Assembly: GCA_963739235.1 (NCBI GenBank)
Contig: CAVTZY010000039.1
Location: 1 to 64,000 of the forward strand
Source: JAFNAG01 sp963739235
Lineage (GTDB): Bacteria; Acidobacteriota; UBA6911
Direction of reading: 5' to 3'
DNA: 64,000 nt
The notes under the pieces were generated by a model. That model did not search any database. It was not told the DNA's origin and saw only the letters and a list, made by a program, of their open reading frames with translations. Positions 18,102 to 27,078 of this stretch are shown here, one piece after another (position 1 is the stretch's first letter; every line of letters starts with the position of its first letter). The position numbers were made by a program, and so were the translations under genes.

Positions 18102-19451
18102 ATGATGACGCAGCAGAATAAACTAATCCGCTCGATCTTGTATGTAGCTGTCGCCTTGGTGACAGTGCTTGTCGTATTCCCTATGCTCGCAGAGGCGCAG
18201 GGCGGAAGGGGCGGTGGCCAGGGTGCAGGCCAGAGCTTGGTGGTCCAACTCCTCAAGCCTGCACGCGTGTTCGACGCTGAGGACGGCAAGACCCACGAGG
18301 GCTGGGTTGTGCTGGTACGCGGGGACCGGATCGCGGCGGTGGGGCTCCCCGCCCAGGTGCAGATGCCAGAGGGAACAAGGACGATCGAATTACCCGGCAC
18401 GACGCTGCTTCCGGGCCTGATGGACATTCATTCGCATATTTTCCTCCACCCCTACAACGAAACGTTGTGGAACGACCAGGTGCTCACGGAACCTCCTGCC
18501 TATCGGACCATCCAGGCGGTGATCCACTGCGAACGGACGCTGATGGCAGGATTTACTCTGTTGCGCGATCTCGGCACGGAAGGGGCCGGTTACGCAGATG
18601 TTTCCGTGCAGCGTGCCATCCGCGAAGGCAAGATCCCGGGGCCGCGCCTGCTGGTGGCAACTCTCGCGATTGTCGCCACCGCGAGTTATGGGCCGGGGCC
18701 CGCCGGCTTCGCTCCGGATCTCGTCCTGCCCAAGGGCGGCCAGGAGGTGAGCGGCCAGGCCGATATGATCAAGGCTGTGCGCGAGCAAGTCGGACACGGA
18801 GCCGATTGGGTCAAGGTTTACGCCGACTATCGGCATGGTGTGAGCGGTACCGTCCCGACTTTCAGCGAGGATGAATTGCGCACGCTGGTGGCGGAAGCCC
18901 GCAGCGCCGGCCGGCCGGTTTCTGCCCATGCCACTACGGCCGAGGGAATGCGCCGTGCGAGCGTGGCAGGAGTGGATTCCATCGAACATGGATATGGCGG
19001 CACGGAAGAGGTCTTCCGCCTGATGGCGCAGCACGGCACAGCATTTCTCCCTACCCTGACGGCACAGGAAGCCTACGGGGAGTATTTCCAGGGATACAAG
19101 CAGGGCGGGCCCCTGTCGGCGGATATGCAGCAGGCGTTGCGTGCCTTCAAGCTGGCGATGGATGCTGGAGTCACGATCGGGCTGGGGAGCGATGTCGGCG
19201 TTTTTGCGCACGGAGACAATTATCGGGAACTGGAGTGGATGGTGCGCGCAGGCATGACTCCGACGCAGGCCCTGCTGGCGGCAACGGCGGTGAATGCCAA
19301 AATCATCCGCATGCAGGACCAGTTGGGTCGAATCCGTCCCAACCTTTATGCCGACCTGATCGCAGTGAATGGCGACCCGACGCAGGACATCAAAGCAGCG
19401 CGTAACGTGCGCTTTGTCATGAAGGGGGGTATCATCTATAAGAATCAGTGA
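18102..19451 (+). CDS. secreted amidohydrolase family protein (imidazolonepropionase-like)
   Basis: 449 residues. Signal sequence at 1-32 (ILYVAVALVTVLVVFPMLAEA). The TIM-barrel metal site is complete: LMDIHSHIF (HxH), WVKVYADYRHG (Lys), VSAHATT (His), SIEHGYGG (His) and IGLGSDVGVFAHGDN (Asp). The C-terminal part (DQLGRIRPNLYADLIAVNGD) is typical of the periplasmic imidazolonepropionase-like/Xaa-Pro dipeptidase-like branch. These enzymes cleave cyclic amides or peptides such as prolyl dipeptides. The ATG at 18102 follows AAAGGAGCTCC; a 26-residue upstream extension has no support. No close operon partner is seen. Confidence 0.9.
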   Translation: MMTQQNKLIRSILYVAVALVTVLVVFPMLAEAQGGRGGGQGAGQSLVVQLLKPARVFDAEDGKTHEGWVVLVRGDRIAAVGLPAQVQMPEGTRTIELPGTTLLPGLMDIHSHIFLHPYNETLWNDQVLTEPPAYRTIQAVIHCERTLMAGFTLLRDLGTEGAGYADVSVQRAIREGKIPGPRLLVATLAIVATASYGPGPAGFAPDLVLPKGGQEVSGQADMIKAVREQVGHGADWVKVYADYRHGVSGTVPTFSEDELRTLVAEARSAGRPVSAHATTAEGMRRASVAGVDSIEHGYGGTEEVFRLMAQHGTAFLPTLTAQEAYGEYFQGYKQGGPLSADMQQALRAFKLAMDAGVTIGLGSDVGVFAHGDNYRELEWMVRAGMTPTQALLAATAVNAKIIRMQDQLGRIRPNLYADLIAVNGDPTQDIKAARNVRFVMKGGIIYKNQ

Positions 19452-19503
19452 GCTGCTCGGACGGTGCGGGCAGACCACAAAAATCGCCAAATCATCCTGC
19501 ATT

Positions 19504-19845
19504 ATGGAAGCGGGAAGGACCGTTCTGGAATTGATCAAACGAGGTGTAGTCCCTCAACCGACGCGGAGCATCGGATTCCTCTGGGTGCCCCAGATCAGCG
19601 GGACGCGCGCCTATGCTCGGAAGTTTCCGGACGAAGTTCGCAGGCTGATTGCCGGCATAAACATGGACATGGTGGGAGAGGACCTTGTGAAGGCACGATC
19701 CTGGTTCATCACCAGCCATACACCGTGGTCGGTTCCGATCGGCTTCAAGGATGTGGTGCAGGAATTCGCCGAATTGGTTGTGGTTATGAACAACGATGCC
19801 CATGCGGAGACCTATGATCCATTTCCTTGCCGCTTGCATCCATAA
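19504..19845 (+). pseudogene. M28-type peptidase fragment
   Basis: The frame holds LELIKRGVVPQPTRSIGFLW, VPQISGTRAYARKFPDE and INMDMVGEDLVKARSWF, which match the central part of a large M28-like aminopeptidase family (FLWVPEI.GT.AY...NLDMVGED). The N-terminal metal-ligand region and the C-terminus are missing and there is no start signal. A truncated leftover, lying between two intact exported protein genes. Confidence 0.65.
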
Positions 19846-19901
19846 TAGGGGCACTCGGCGGTAGCGTGTTGTATGCTTTAGGTGTCGGATCGAGAAAGAT
19901 C

Positions 19902-20934
19902 ATGAACCTTAGGAAGCGAGATTTTCTGCTGTTGCTGCTTATCCCCATGGGGATGCTGCTCTGGTCCGCATCCGGCCAGAATCCGCCGCCCAAGAAGGGA
20001 GAACGTCCAGACCATCCAGGTTCAGGTCGAGATGGTTTCTCTGCCTGTGGTGGTAACCACCCGCGACGGCAGGCGGGTTACGGATCTCGAGAAAGGGGAT
20101 TTCGAGGTATATGAGGACAGAGTACCGCAGAAAATCGGAGGATTCTCGGCCACCGATGAACCTGTCACCATAGTCCTTGCGCTCGACTGCAGCGGCAGCA
20201 TGCAGAGGAAATTGGCGCGCGTTCAAAACGAGGCGATTCGCTTCGTAAACCTGCTGCACCCGGACGACTCGGTGGCCATCATGTCCTTTGCCGATGATGT
20301 GACCCTCCTCGAGGATTTCAGCATCGACCGGAAGCGCAATGCGTACGGGATCAAGGAGACCCGTTCGGATGGCATGACGGCACTGTATGAAGCGGTCTGG
20401 CTTGGACTCCAGGATGTTTTGAAGCCGGTCAAGGAACGCAAGGCGCTCGTGATTTTCACGGATGGCGTCGATACCGCCAGCCGCCGGGCATCCAGCAAGG
20501 AAACGGTCGATCTGGCGAAAGAGTCGCAGGCGACCGTCTACGCCATCTATTTCAACACGGAAAGTGACATGGAGATGGGCCGGCGATCGGGCGGCACGGT
20601 GGGAGGCTTTCCGCTCCCCATTCCACCCGTAGTCGTGTCGCCGGGTTCTCGTCCACCGGGTTCTTCCTCCTCGGAATACATGCAGGGCCGGCTCTATCTC
20701 ACCCAACTGGCTGAATATAGCGGGGGAGTGTTGTATGACGCCCTCAAGATGGAGGATCTGGGACCGGCCTTCGAGGAAATTGCGCGCGAACTGGCGAGCC
20801 AGTACAGCATCGCCTATTATTCGACCAACACCAAGCGCGACGGCAAATTCCGCAACGTGGAAGTAAAAGTCCACCGCCCCGGGCTCGTCGCCAGAACGAA
20901 GAAGGGCTACCTCGCTCCCAAAGATAAACGCTGA
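19902..20934 (+). pseudogene. VWFA-related acidobacterial secreted protein, one frameshift
   Basis: The first frame from the ATG at 19902 gives a signal peptide (FLLLLLIPMGMLLWSASGQ). Near 20000 one G seems to be missing; the next frame then continues ENVQTIQVQVEMVSLPVVVT, as expected for the family. The von Willebrand A domain has the MIDAS motif LALDCSGSM, a Thr in SDGMTALYEA and Asp in VIFTDGVDT. The C-terminus (ELASQYSIAYYSTNTKRDGK, then FRNVEVKV) is the hallmark of the VWFA-related Acidobacterial domain (TIGR03436). Restored length about 344. The role is unknown; probably metal-dependent protein binding outside the cytoplasm. It is a strong phylum marker. Confidence 0.85.
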
Positions 20935-20986
20935 GTTGAATCGCCGTCAGTCTCTTCCTCACGAAACAGCTTTTTCAGGGCCTCGA

Positions 20987-22228
20987 TCAGCAAGGCAGGT
21001 TCATTTTCCGCAGCAGCTCCTGAAACCGCGGCTCGTGTCGCAGAACATCGAATCTTGGATCCACCCCGATATAAGGCATCCAGTTTGCGCGTTCTTGACG
21101 CCCATTATCGAGGCATGCTATAGGATCTGTCTGTCCCTTAAAGCGGAAAACAGTGCTGCGTGCCATTACCTGCAATCGCGGCAGCTGCGAGAGATTATTG
21201 ATCAGGCTTTCGGTGATGCCGTCGCTGAGGTACTCCATATCGGGATCGGCGCTGGTGTTTTCGAACGGCAGAACGGCCAGTTGATCGACCCCTTTGCTGC
21301 CTCTCGATCTCGTTCTCCGATGTGGTCCGGCCGCAAGCGACCGCCGCTCCGGACCAGTGCCTCCTGAAGGCCCCGACTCGTAATCCCGCTTCAGTCGCTT
21401 CAGATCCGCGGCGAGATCGAAAGCGGTCTGATAGCGGAGTTCCCGGTCTTTCTCGAGGGCCTTGTGGATAATAAGCTCCAGTCCTGGAGGACAATCGGGA
21501 TTCAGCCGCCCCGGCGGGACGGGATCCTGGTGTAGAATGGCATTCAGAATTGAAATGGAAGTGCCGCCGACAAACGCGCTTCGACCCGTCATCATTTCAT
21601 ATAGCAGGGATCCTAGCGAGAAGATATCCGACCGCGCGTCAACCTTCCTGCCTTCAGCCTGCTCAGGCGACATGTAAGCCACCGTTCCCATGACCGTACC
21701 CGCGTCGGTCGAAGGCTCCATAGATCGAGTAAGGATCGATGCGCCGTTTTGCAAACTTTCATCCAGCTTAGCCAGGCCGAAGTCCAGCACCTTCACCAAC
21801 CCTGCGTGCGTGATCATGATATTCCCCGGCTTCAAATCCCGGTGGACAATGCCGACGGCATGGGCTTTGGCAATTGCTTCGACAATCTGGAGGGCGTAGG
21901 CAAGCGCGTCATTCAAAGGCAGACTCCTACCCGCGATCATTTGCGCAAGCGTTTCACCTTCCACATACTCCATGGCGATGAAGTCTATCCCAAATTCCTG
22001 GGAGATATCGTAGATGGTGATAATGTTGGGGTGGTTGAGAGCCGACGCGGCCTTGGCTTCCTGCACGAACCGCAGTTTGCGCTCAGGTGAAGCGACCATT
22101 TCCGGAGGCAGGATTTTCAGTGCGGCAAAGCGTTCCAGGTGGAGGTCTCGAGCTCTAAAAACTACTCCCATCCCCCCCGCGCCGATCTTTTCGACAATCT
22201 GATAGTGACCAAGCTTCCTGCCGATCAA
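20987..22228 (-). CDS. serine/threonine kinase with internally deleted C-terminal sensor
   Basis: 413 residues. The Hanks kinase is complete: GAGGMGVVF, K38, HRDLKPGN at 129-136, DFG at 149-151, YMSPEQ. It is followed by the adenylate-cyclase-like/FlgO-like segment QLAVLPFENTSADPDMEYLS, DGITESLINNLSQLPRLQVM, ARSTVFRFKG. In full-length relatives this segment leads into several hundred residues of TPR repeats, ending in a motif like WMPYIGVDPRFD and LRRMNLP. Here FKGQTDP jumps straight to CLDNGRQERANWMPYIGVDP and RFQELLRKMNLP. An in-frame internal deletion is the simplest reading. The start is TTG, with GGGAGGGTAGGATTCA before it. Confidence 0.85.
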   Translation of the reverse strand: MIGRKLGHYQIVEKIGAGGMGVVFRARDLHLERFAALKILPPEMVASPERKLRFVQEAKAASALNHPNIITIYDISQEFGIDFIAMEYVEGETLAQMIAGRSLPLNDALAYALQIVEAIAKAHAVGIVHRDLKPGNIMITHAGLVKVLDFGLAKLDESLQNGASILTRSMEPSTDAGTVMGTVAYMSPEQAEGRKVDARSDIFSLGSLLYEMMTGRSAFVGGTSISILNAILHQDPVPPGRLNPDCPPGLELIIHKALEKDRELRYQTAFDLAADLKRLKRDYESGPSGGTGPERRSLAAGPHRRTRSRGSKGVDQLAVLPFENTSADPDMEYLSDGITESLINNLSQLPRLQVMARSTVFRFKGQTDPIACLDNGRQERANWMPYIGVDPRFDVLRHEPRFQELLRKMNLPC

Positions 22229-22437
22229 TGAATCCTACCCTCCCACACGGAAGTTGGCCGCGGGTACCCACCGGGAATAGCAATCGACTGCATTATACAG
22301 CAACCCTATCGCCTTTCCTCCTTGCCATTCTGCCTTCCTGCGCAGACCTTTGATAGGAAGCCCGGGTGCAACGGCGATAAAGCACCATCCTCCTGAGCCG
22401 GGAGCGCTGTCTTTGTGGCGCTGCAGATGAATCCTGC

Positions 22438-24582
22438 TCAGAGCTTTGCCTTGATACGCTCGGGAGTAAGCGGCAGCCGATTCAGCCGCACTCCCGTCGC
22501 ATCGAAGAGCGCATTGGCGATCAGGGCGCCCATGCCTACGATGGGAGCTTCTCCGCCTCCCGATGGAGAAATATCAGGGTTGTCGATCAGCACAGTTTCG
22601 ATGCTGGGCACCCACGAGAAATGGGTAATCACGTAATCGGCGAAGTTCAGGTCTTTGATCTTGCCGCCGTTGAAATGAATTTCCTCGGACAGGCAGTATC
22701 CCAGCCCCATAGTGATCCCTCCTTCAATCTGCATCTGCGCTCCTTCGGGATTGATCACCGGACCCATATCCTGCGCATGGACCACACGAACTACCTGAAT
22801 CTTGCCGCTGCTCTTGTCCACCTTGACTTCGGCCATCGCGGCCACGTAAGTTCCCAGGTAGTCAAAACAGACCATGCCAAATCCCCTCCCGCTGGGTGTT
22901 TTGGCAGGCTTCCAGCCGAATTTCCCGCCGGCAGCGGTTATGACGCGTATCATCCTTTTGTCCGCGAGATTTTTGAGACGAAACTCCATGGGATCCATCC
23001 CGGCCTTTGCTGCCATGATGTCCATGTGGGACTCCCGGGCAAAGATATTCGTGTTGCTCCCGGGCCCGCGCCAGGCGCCGGTGCCGAATGGATGAGGGCT
23101 GCCGCCGCCACCGGAAAATCCGCCGCTTGATGCCGTTCGTACATGAGGAACGTCATAGTAATTCTGCGAACTTCTGTCGCCGGCAAACAGGACGCGATAA
23201 TCCCAAAAGACAATCTGATTGGATGCATTGAGGCCGGAGGAAATCTTGACGATGGCTGCCGGCATGAAAGTGTCGTAAAAAAACTCTTCTTCACGGGTAT
23301 AAAAAACCTGGACAGGACTCCCGGTCATTTTTGATAACCGTGCAGCCTGCACCGCTTGTCCGATCTGGCTTTTCCCGCCATAACCTCCGCCCACATAAGG
23401 GGTGATCACCCTGACCTTGCCGGGCGAGAGTCCCAGCAGTTTCGCAATTTCATCCTGCGCACCAAATGGTCGCTGGGTGCCAATCCAGAGAGTTGCGCTG
23501 TCTCCTTCCACCTGGGCGACCGCCGTGTGCGTCTCCATGGGCGCATGGGCAACATACGGCGTGTAATAGCTCTCCTCGAATTTCAGCAGCGAGAGGTCTC
23601 TGCCTTTGGACAGGTCCCCCCTGGTTTCAATGACAGTCTCCCGCGGCGGGATATTTAGCAGGTGCTCGTGAATCGTTGTCTCATCCACCTTCGCTTCCGG
23701 CAGATCGTACTCAGCCTTGATCAGGGCAAGCGCCTTCTCCGCAACATCAGGCAGCGGGTGCACCACGGCAACAAAATCCCCCTCCTGCAATACGCGAGTT
23801 CCTTCGATTGCCTTGGCCGCGGCGATATCCACATTTTTCAGCTTAGCTCCGTGGGCGGGCGGTTTCAGCACCCGTCCATACAGCATGCCGGGCAGGCGGA
23901 TATCGCCGGCGTATTTCGCCTTGCCTGATACCTTCTCCGGTACATCGACGCGCGGCAGGGATTTTCCGCACACGGTAAATGCGGCAGGCGCCTTGAGGGC
24001 GGGTTTCTGTTCGAGATGCCTTTCGATCGTTTTACCTTTGGCTAATGCGCCATAGCTTGTTTTCATTGCGGAATTGGTACGATCGCTTACGACTCCATCC
24101 TTCACTGTCAGACGATCCCGCGGAACCTGGAGCTGCTCGGCCGCCATCTGGATCAACACCTCGCGAGCTTCCGCGCCGGCAGCTCTCAGCGCCGGGCCGA
24201 AGTACTTCACGCTGCGGGAACCGTTGGTGCCGCCGTCCCACGGGCAAAGCCTGGTGTCGCCCAAGACCACGCTCACGGAGTTGTAGGAAACCTCAAGTTC
24301 CTCGGCAAGCATCTGCGCCAAGGCGGCGATGATGCCCTGGCCCATCTCAATCTTGCCCGTATAGCAAGTGACGCGGCCATCCTCAGCGATCCTCAGGTAG
24401 GCGTTGAAGTCTGCAGGATATCCGCGGGCGCCGCCCCCTTCCTGGCTGAACAGGAAGGCTTCCTCGAGCGAAAAGGAAAGATACAGGCCCGGGCCGAGGA
24501 GCTTGATAAAGTCCCTTCGGTCCAGAGCGCTGATAGCGGATTCCTCATCAAAAGCAGGATTGGTGAAGTCATTGTTGGTCAT
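22438..24582 (-). CDS. molybdopterin hydroxylase large subunit (isoquinoline 1-oxidoreductase beta type)
   Basis: 714 residues of the xanthine dehydrogenase family. A Tat-like motif (DRRDFIKLLG) near residue 25 places it outside the cytoplasm. It has the substrate and cofactor segments FGAQDEIAKLLGLSPGKVRV, PYVGGGYGGK, GAWRGPGSN and the C-terminal GGGEAPIVGMGALIANALF with the active-site Glu. The enzyme would hydroxylate an N-heteroaromatic or aldehyde substrate. The usual partner, a 2Fe-2S subunit of about 150 residues, is not encoded in this window, and no molybdenum cofactor genes are near. The ATG at 24582 follows GGAGGGAGGGGATT; an ATG 21 bases upstream is less likely. Confidence 0.88.
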   Translation of the reverse strand: MTNNDFTNPAFDEESAISALDRRDFIKLLGPGLYLSFSLEEAFLFSQEGGGARGYPADFNAYLRIAEDGRVTCYTGKIEMGQGIIAALAQMLAEELEVSYNSVSVVLGDTRLCPWDGGTNGSRSVKYFGPALRAAGAEAREVLIQMAAEQLQVPRDRLTVKDGVVSDRTNSAMKTSYGALAKGKTIERHLEQKPALKAPAAFTVCGKSLPRVDVPEKVSGKAKYAGDIRLPGMLYGRVLKPPAHGAKLKNVDIAAAKAIEGTRVLQEGDFVAVVHPLPDVAEKALALIKAEYDLPEAKVDETTIHEHLLNIPPRETVIETRGDLSKGRDLSLLKFEESYYTPYVAHAPMETHTAVAQVEGDSATLWIGTQRPFGAQDEIAKLLGLSPGKVRVITPYVGGGYGGKSQIGQAVQAARLSKMTGSPVQVFYTREEEFFYDTFMPAAIVKISSGLNASNQIVFWDYRVLFAGDRSSQNYYDVPHVRTASSGGFSGGGGSPHPFGTGAWRGPGSNTNIFARESHMDIMAAKAGMDPMEFRLKNLADKRMIRVITAAGGKFGWKPAKTPSGRGFGMVCFDYLGTYVAAMAEVKVDKSSGKIQVVRVVHAQDMGPVINPEGAQMQIEGGITMGLGYCLSEEIHFNGGKIKDLNFADYVITHFSWVPSIETVLIDNPDISPSGGGEAPIVGMGALIANALFDATGVRLNRLPLTPERIKAKL

Positions 24583-24763
24583 AATCCCCTCCCTCCTCTT
24601 CATACCAAGTCGCCGAAGTGGGCGCCGGCCGGCGCCGGAGCCGCGAAATTAACGGATTCAGGCTTAAGCCGCCGAGACTGTCTCAACGCCGGACGTCCCG
24701 GAGCGACGCTGGGAGAGTAGCCGGGGCGAGCCGCAAAGCGGCGTTGCCACTGTCACGGCTTAT

Positions 24764-25297
24764 TTAGTGGAACAGATCGTCGCTGCCGGCGCCGAAGTAA
24801 TTGATCACGCTGACCGATCGAACCAGCTTTTGGGGCATATCCACAATGTCAAGCACGTGGCCGGGACAGCCAAGTTTTGCACACACATGAACCTTGTTTT
24901 TGCCGCCCGGGAGCATGAGCAGCACGCTCCTGTCCGACCCGCACCCCTTTTGAGTGCATGCGTAACGCTCGGTCATCGCCACGTCGCAGTAGGGACAATA
25001 GGTCTCGGCGAATACCGCATCTTTCCCGGAAATCTTGGGAATAAAACTGAACAATTTGCTGTGACTGCCCCAGAACGCATCGACAAAGAGCAGACCTGTT
25101 TCATCATTAATGACAACCTTCAGTTTAATCGAGGCCTCATCGTGAATCCGCACGCTGTCGACAATCAGATTGTGCCCATGGGGGCAGAAAAGAGATTCCA
25201 CCAGAAGAAAATCATGATCCTGCTTTCTAATAAGCCGAAAGCCTCTGGGGATAGCTTGGATGAACTGATCCGGAATTCTCTTTGCTGTGAGCTTCAT
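24764..25297 (-). CDS. cysteine-rich protein of unknown function
   Basis: 177 residues, soluble. The C-terminal half has paired cysteines like a zinc-binding fold: ETYCPYCDVAM, ACTQKGCGSDR and VHVCAKLGCPGH; an isolated FCPHGHNL lies near residue 37. N-terminal beta-rich region with VESLFCPHGHNLIVDSV and EASIKLKVVIND. ATG at 25297 follows GGAGGAGACTCC; a longer frame upstream lacks such a site. It is not coupled to its neighbours. I do not recognise a family; a redox or zinc role is possible but unsupported. Confidence 0.7.
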   Translation of the reverse strand: MKLTAKRIPDQFIQAIPRGFRLIRKQDHDFLLVESLFCPHGHNLIVDSVRIHDEASIKLKVVINDETGLLFVDAFWGSHSKLFSFIPKISGKDAVFAETYCPYCDVAMTERYACTQKGCGSDRSVLLMLPGGKNKVHVCAKLGCPGHVLDIVDMPQKLVRSVSVINYFGAGSDDLFH

Positions 25298-25423
25298 GGA
25301 GTCTCCTCCGCGGGTAATGTGACTTTCCTTGTGCAACCCTCATCATAATATAAATGAGGGCACGGGATCCGCATTTGTGTGCATCATAGCAAACAAAGCG
25401 ATCCCTCCAAACGAAGCTGTCTT

Positions 25424-27007
25424 TCAGATCTCCCCGGATCGAACAGCTTCAAGACTGCCGGCCTTGTCCAGCCGCTCCACAAACATAGTGAAAGCGGCAT
25501 CGCCCCGTGCCGCAGCCAGGCGCTGAAGTTGCATTCGCTGCTCGGGTGTGAACGTCGCAGACGGCACTGCTCCGAAGGCCAGGGCATCCTGGGCGACGCG
25601 CACGGGCGCCTCAACCAGAGAATCGTGTCCGCTCATGCGGAACGAGACCGGCGTGAGCGGCCCGAACAGGAGAGCACGAGCCAGCTCGGGCGAGCGTTCC
25701 AATTCGGGTTCAACGCCGGCGGCGCGGGCGAACATCAAGGCCGCGCATTGCATGGGCGTTTGCTGCGGGCTGCCGCGACGCGCGCGGTAGGCGGCGATGC
25801 CTGCCTTCATCTCTTCGCCGGTAGGCCCGGGCCGGTGGCCACCCCAGACATAGGCCACCCAGCGCGCCTGCAACTCGAGCACCGTGAAGTTTGGACCTGT
25901 CAGATCGAGCATCCCCACAAACGCCAGACCAGGCAAGTCAGGATGGAATGTGAACTTATAGAGATCAATGTGGCAGGCATCCAGATCAAGTTGACGCTGC
26001 ATTTCGCTGTTCAGGAACGGCAAGTCCAATTCGTAGCCGGTGCCGAAGATCATGGCATCGACCTCTTCCTCGCTGCGATCGGCGAAACGCACTGTCTGCC
26101 CTTCGACCTCACGGATCCAGGGCCTGACATGGATACGGCCTTCGGCGACCAGCGGCAGATAATGCTGACTCTGAGTGATGCCGGCTTCCAAAACGTTGTC
26201 GGCAGGTTTGGGCGCGCCGAACTGTTCAGGGCTGCCGCTCGTCCGCAGGATGAACTCTCGCAACCCTTGGGCCATCGCCTTTTTCGGAAATGTCTCTTCA
26301 GCAAGGGCCGCAAACCGCGTGAAGATGATGTGTTCAATGGGCACACCCGCGAGCAGTTTTGGCAGCACGTAGCGCTGACGCCGATGTGTAGAGATGACAC
26401 GGGCAGCGCCAAGCATTGCCAGATCACTCGCGATCTCCAGAGCGCTGATGCTGCAGCCGGCGACCAGAATCCGCCGGCCAAGGTATCGCTCCGGTTGCCG
26501 GTAATGAAATGCGTGGGCCACGCCGCCCGGGCCGGAAAATGACCTCAGGCCCGGGATTGCGGGGATGGCCGGCTTGTGAAAGCGACCCGAGGCGATGATT
26601 ACGTTTGTGTACACTTCCGTCCGCTGCACTCCCTCCGCGTCGCAGAAGCGAACCGCCCACCCGCGGCCCGCCGGGTCCCGGTCGATCTGTCGGACGCACG
26701 TCTTCAGCCGCACGCGTGAGACGAGGTCGAAATGTTCCGCGTAGCGCTGGAGGTAAGCGCTCATAGCCTGGTTGGTGGGATAGACCGCCGTGTCGGGAGG
26801 GTGCGGCAGATCACTGAAGCAAGTCATGACGCGACTGGTATTGGTGCGCATGGATGGCCAGACCCCGCTATAGCGAGGATCGCCGGTCCACTGCCCTCCG
26901 ATGCCGTCGCCTTGCTCGAACACGACAGGGACCAAGCCCTCTTCGGCCAGGAATCTGGCGGCCACCAGTCCCGCCGGACCCGCCCCCACGATGGCTACGG
27001 TTCGCAT
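25424..27007 (-). CDS. flavin-containing monooxygenase
   Basis: 527 residues. Residues 1-25 hold the FAD-binding motif VAIVGAGPAGLVAARFLAEE, followed by GIGGQW. The second dinucleotide site is RRILVAGCSISALEIASDLA (GCSISALE in place of the usual GxGxSG). The fingerprint region reads FSGPGGVAHAFHY, two residues longer than the FMO motif FxGxxxHxxxY, so this is a divergent member. The final conserved ATG motif is MIFGTGYELDLP. Such enzymes use NADPH and O2 to oxygenate nitrogen, sulfur or ketone compounds. ATG at 27007 follows AGGAGTTGGCC. The adjacent gene is an exported hydrolase in the same orientation, 70 bases away, with no obvious shared pathway. Confidence 0.88.
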   Translation of the reverse strand: MRTVAIVGAGPAGLVAARFLAEEGLVPVVFEQGDGIGGQWTGDPRYSGVWPSMRTNTSRVMTCFSDLPHPPDTAVYPTNQAMSAYLQRYAEHFDLVSRVRLKTCVRQIDRDPAGRGWAVRFCDAEGVQRTEVYTNVIIASGRFHKPAIPAIPGLRSFSGPGGVAHAFHYRQPERYLGRRILVAGCSISALEIASDLAMLGAARVISTHRRQRYVLPKLLAGVPIEHIIFTRFAALAEETFPKKAMAQGLREFILRTSGSPEQFGAPKPADNVLEAGITQSQHYLPLVAEGRIHVRPWIREVEGQTVRFADRSEEEVDAMIFGTGYELDLPFLNSEMQRQLDLDACHIDLYKFTFHPDLPGLAFVGMLDLTGPNFTVLELQARWVAYVWGGHRPGPTGEEMKAGIAAYRARRGSPQQTPMQCAALMFARAAGVEPELERSPELARALLFGPLTPVSFRMSGHDSLVEAPVRVAQDALAFGAVPSATFTPEQRMQLQRLAAARGDAAFTMFVERLDKAGSLEAVRSGEI

Positions 27008-27078
27008 GGCCAACTCCTGTCATCCAGAACAGCACCTATGCCGATAGAGGGATTATTGTTGCCATTTCCAAACCGCGG

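Noticed and set aside
18390..19538. 382-residue open frame on the minus strand
   Set aside because: Lies wholly opposite the intact amidohydrolase with full metal site; His/Arg-rich shadow translation.
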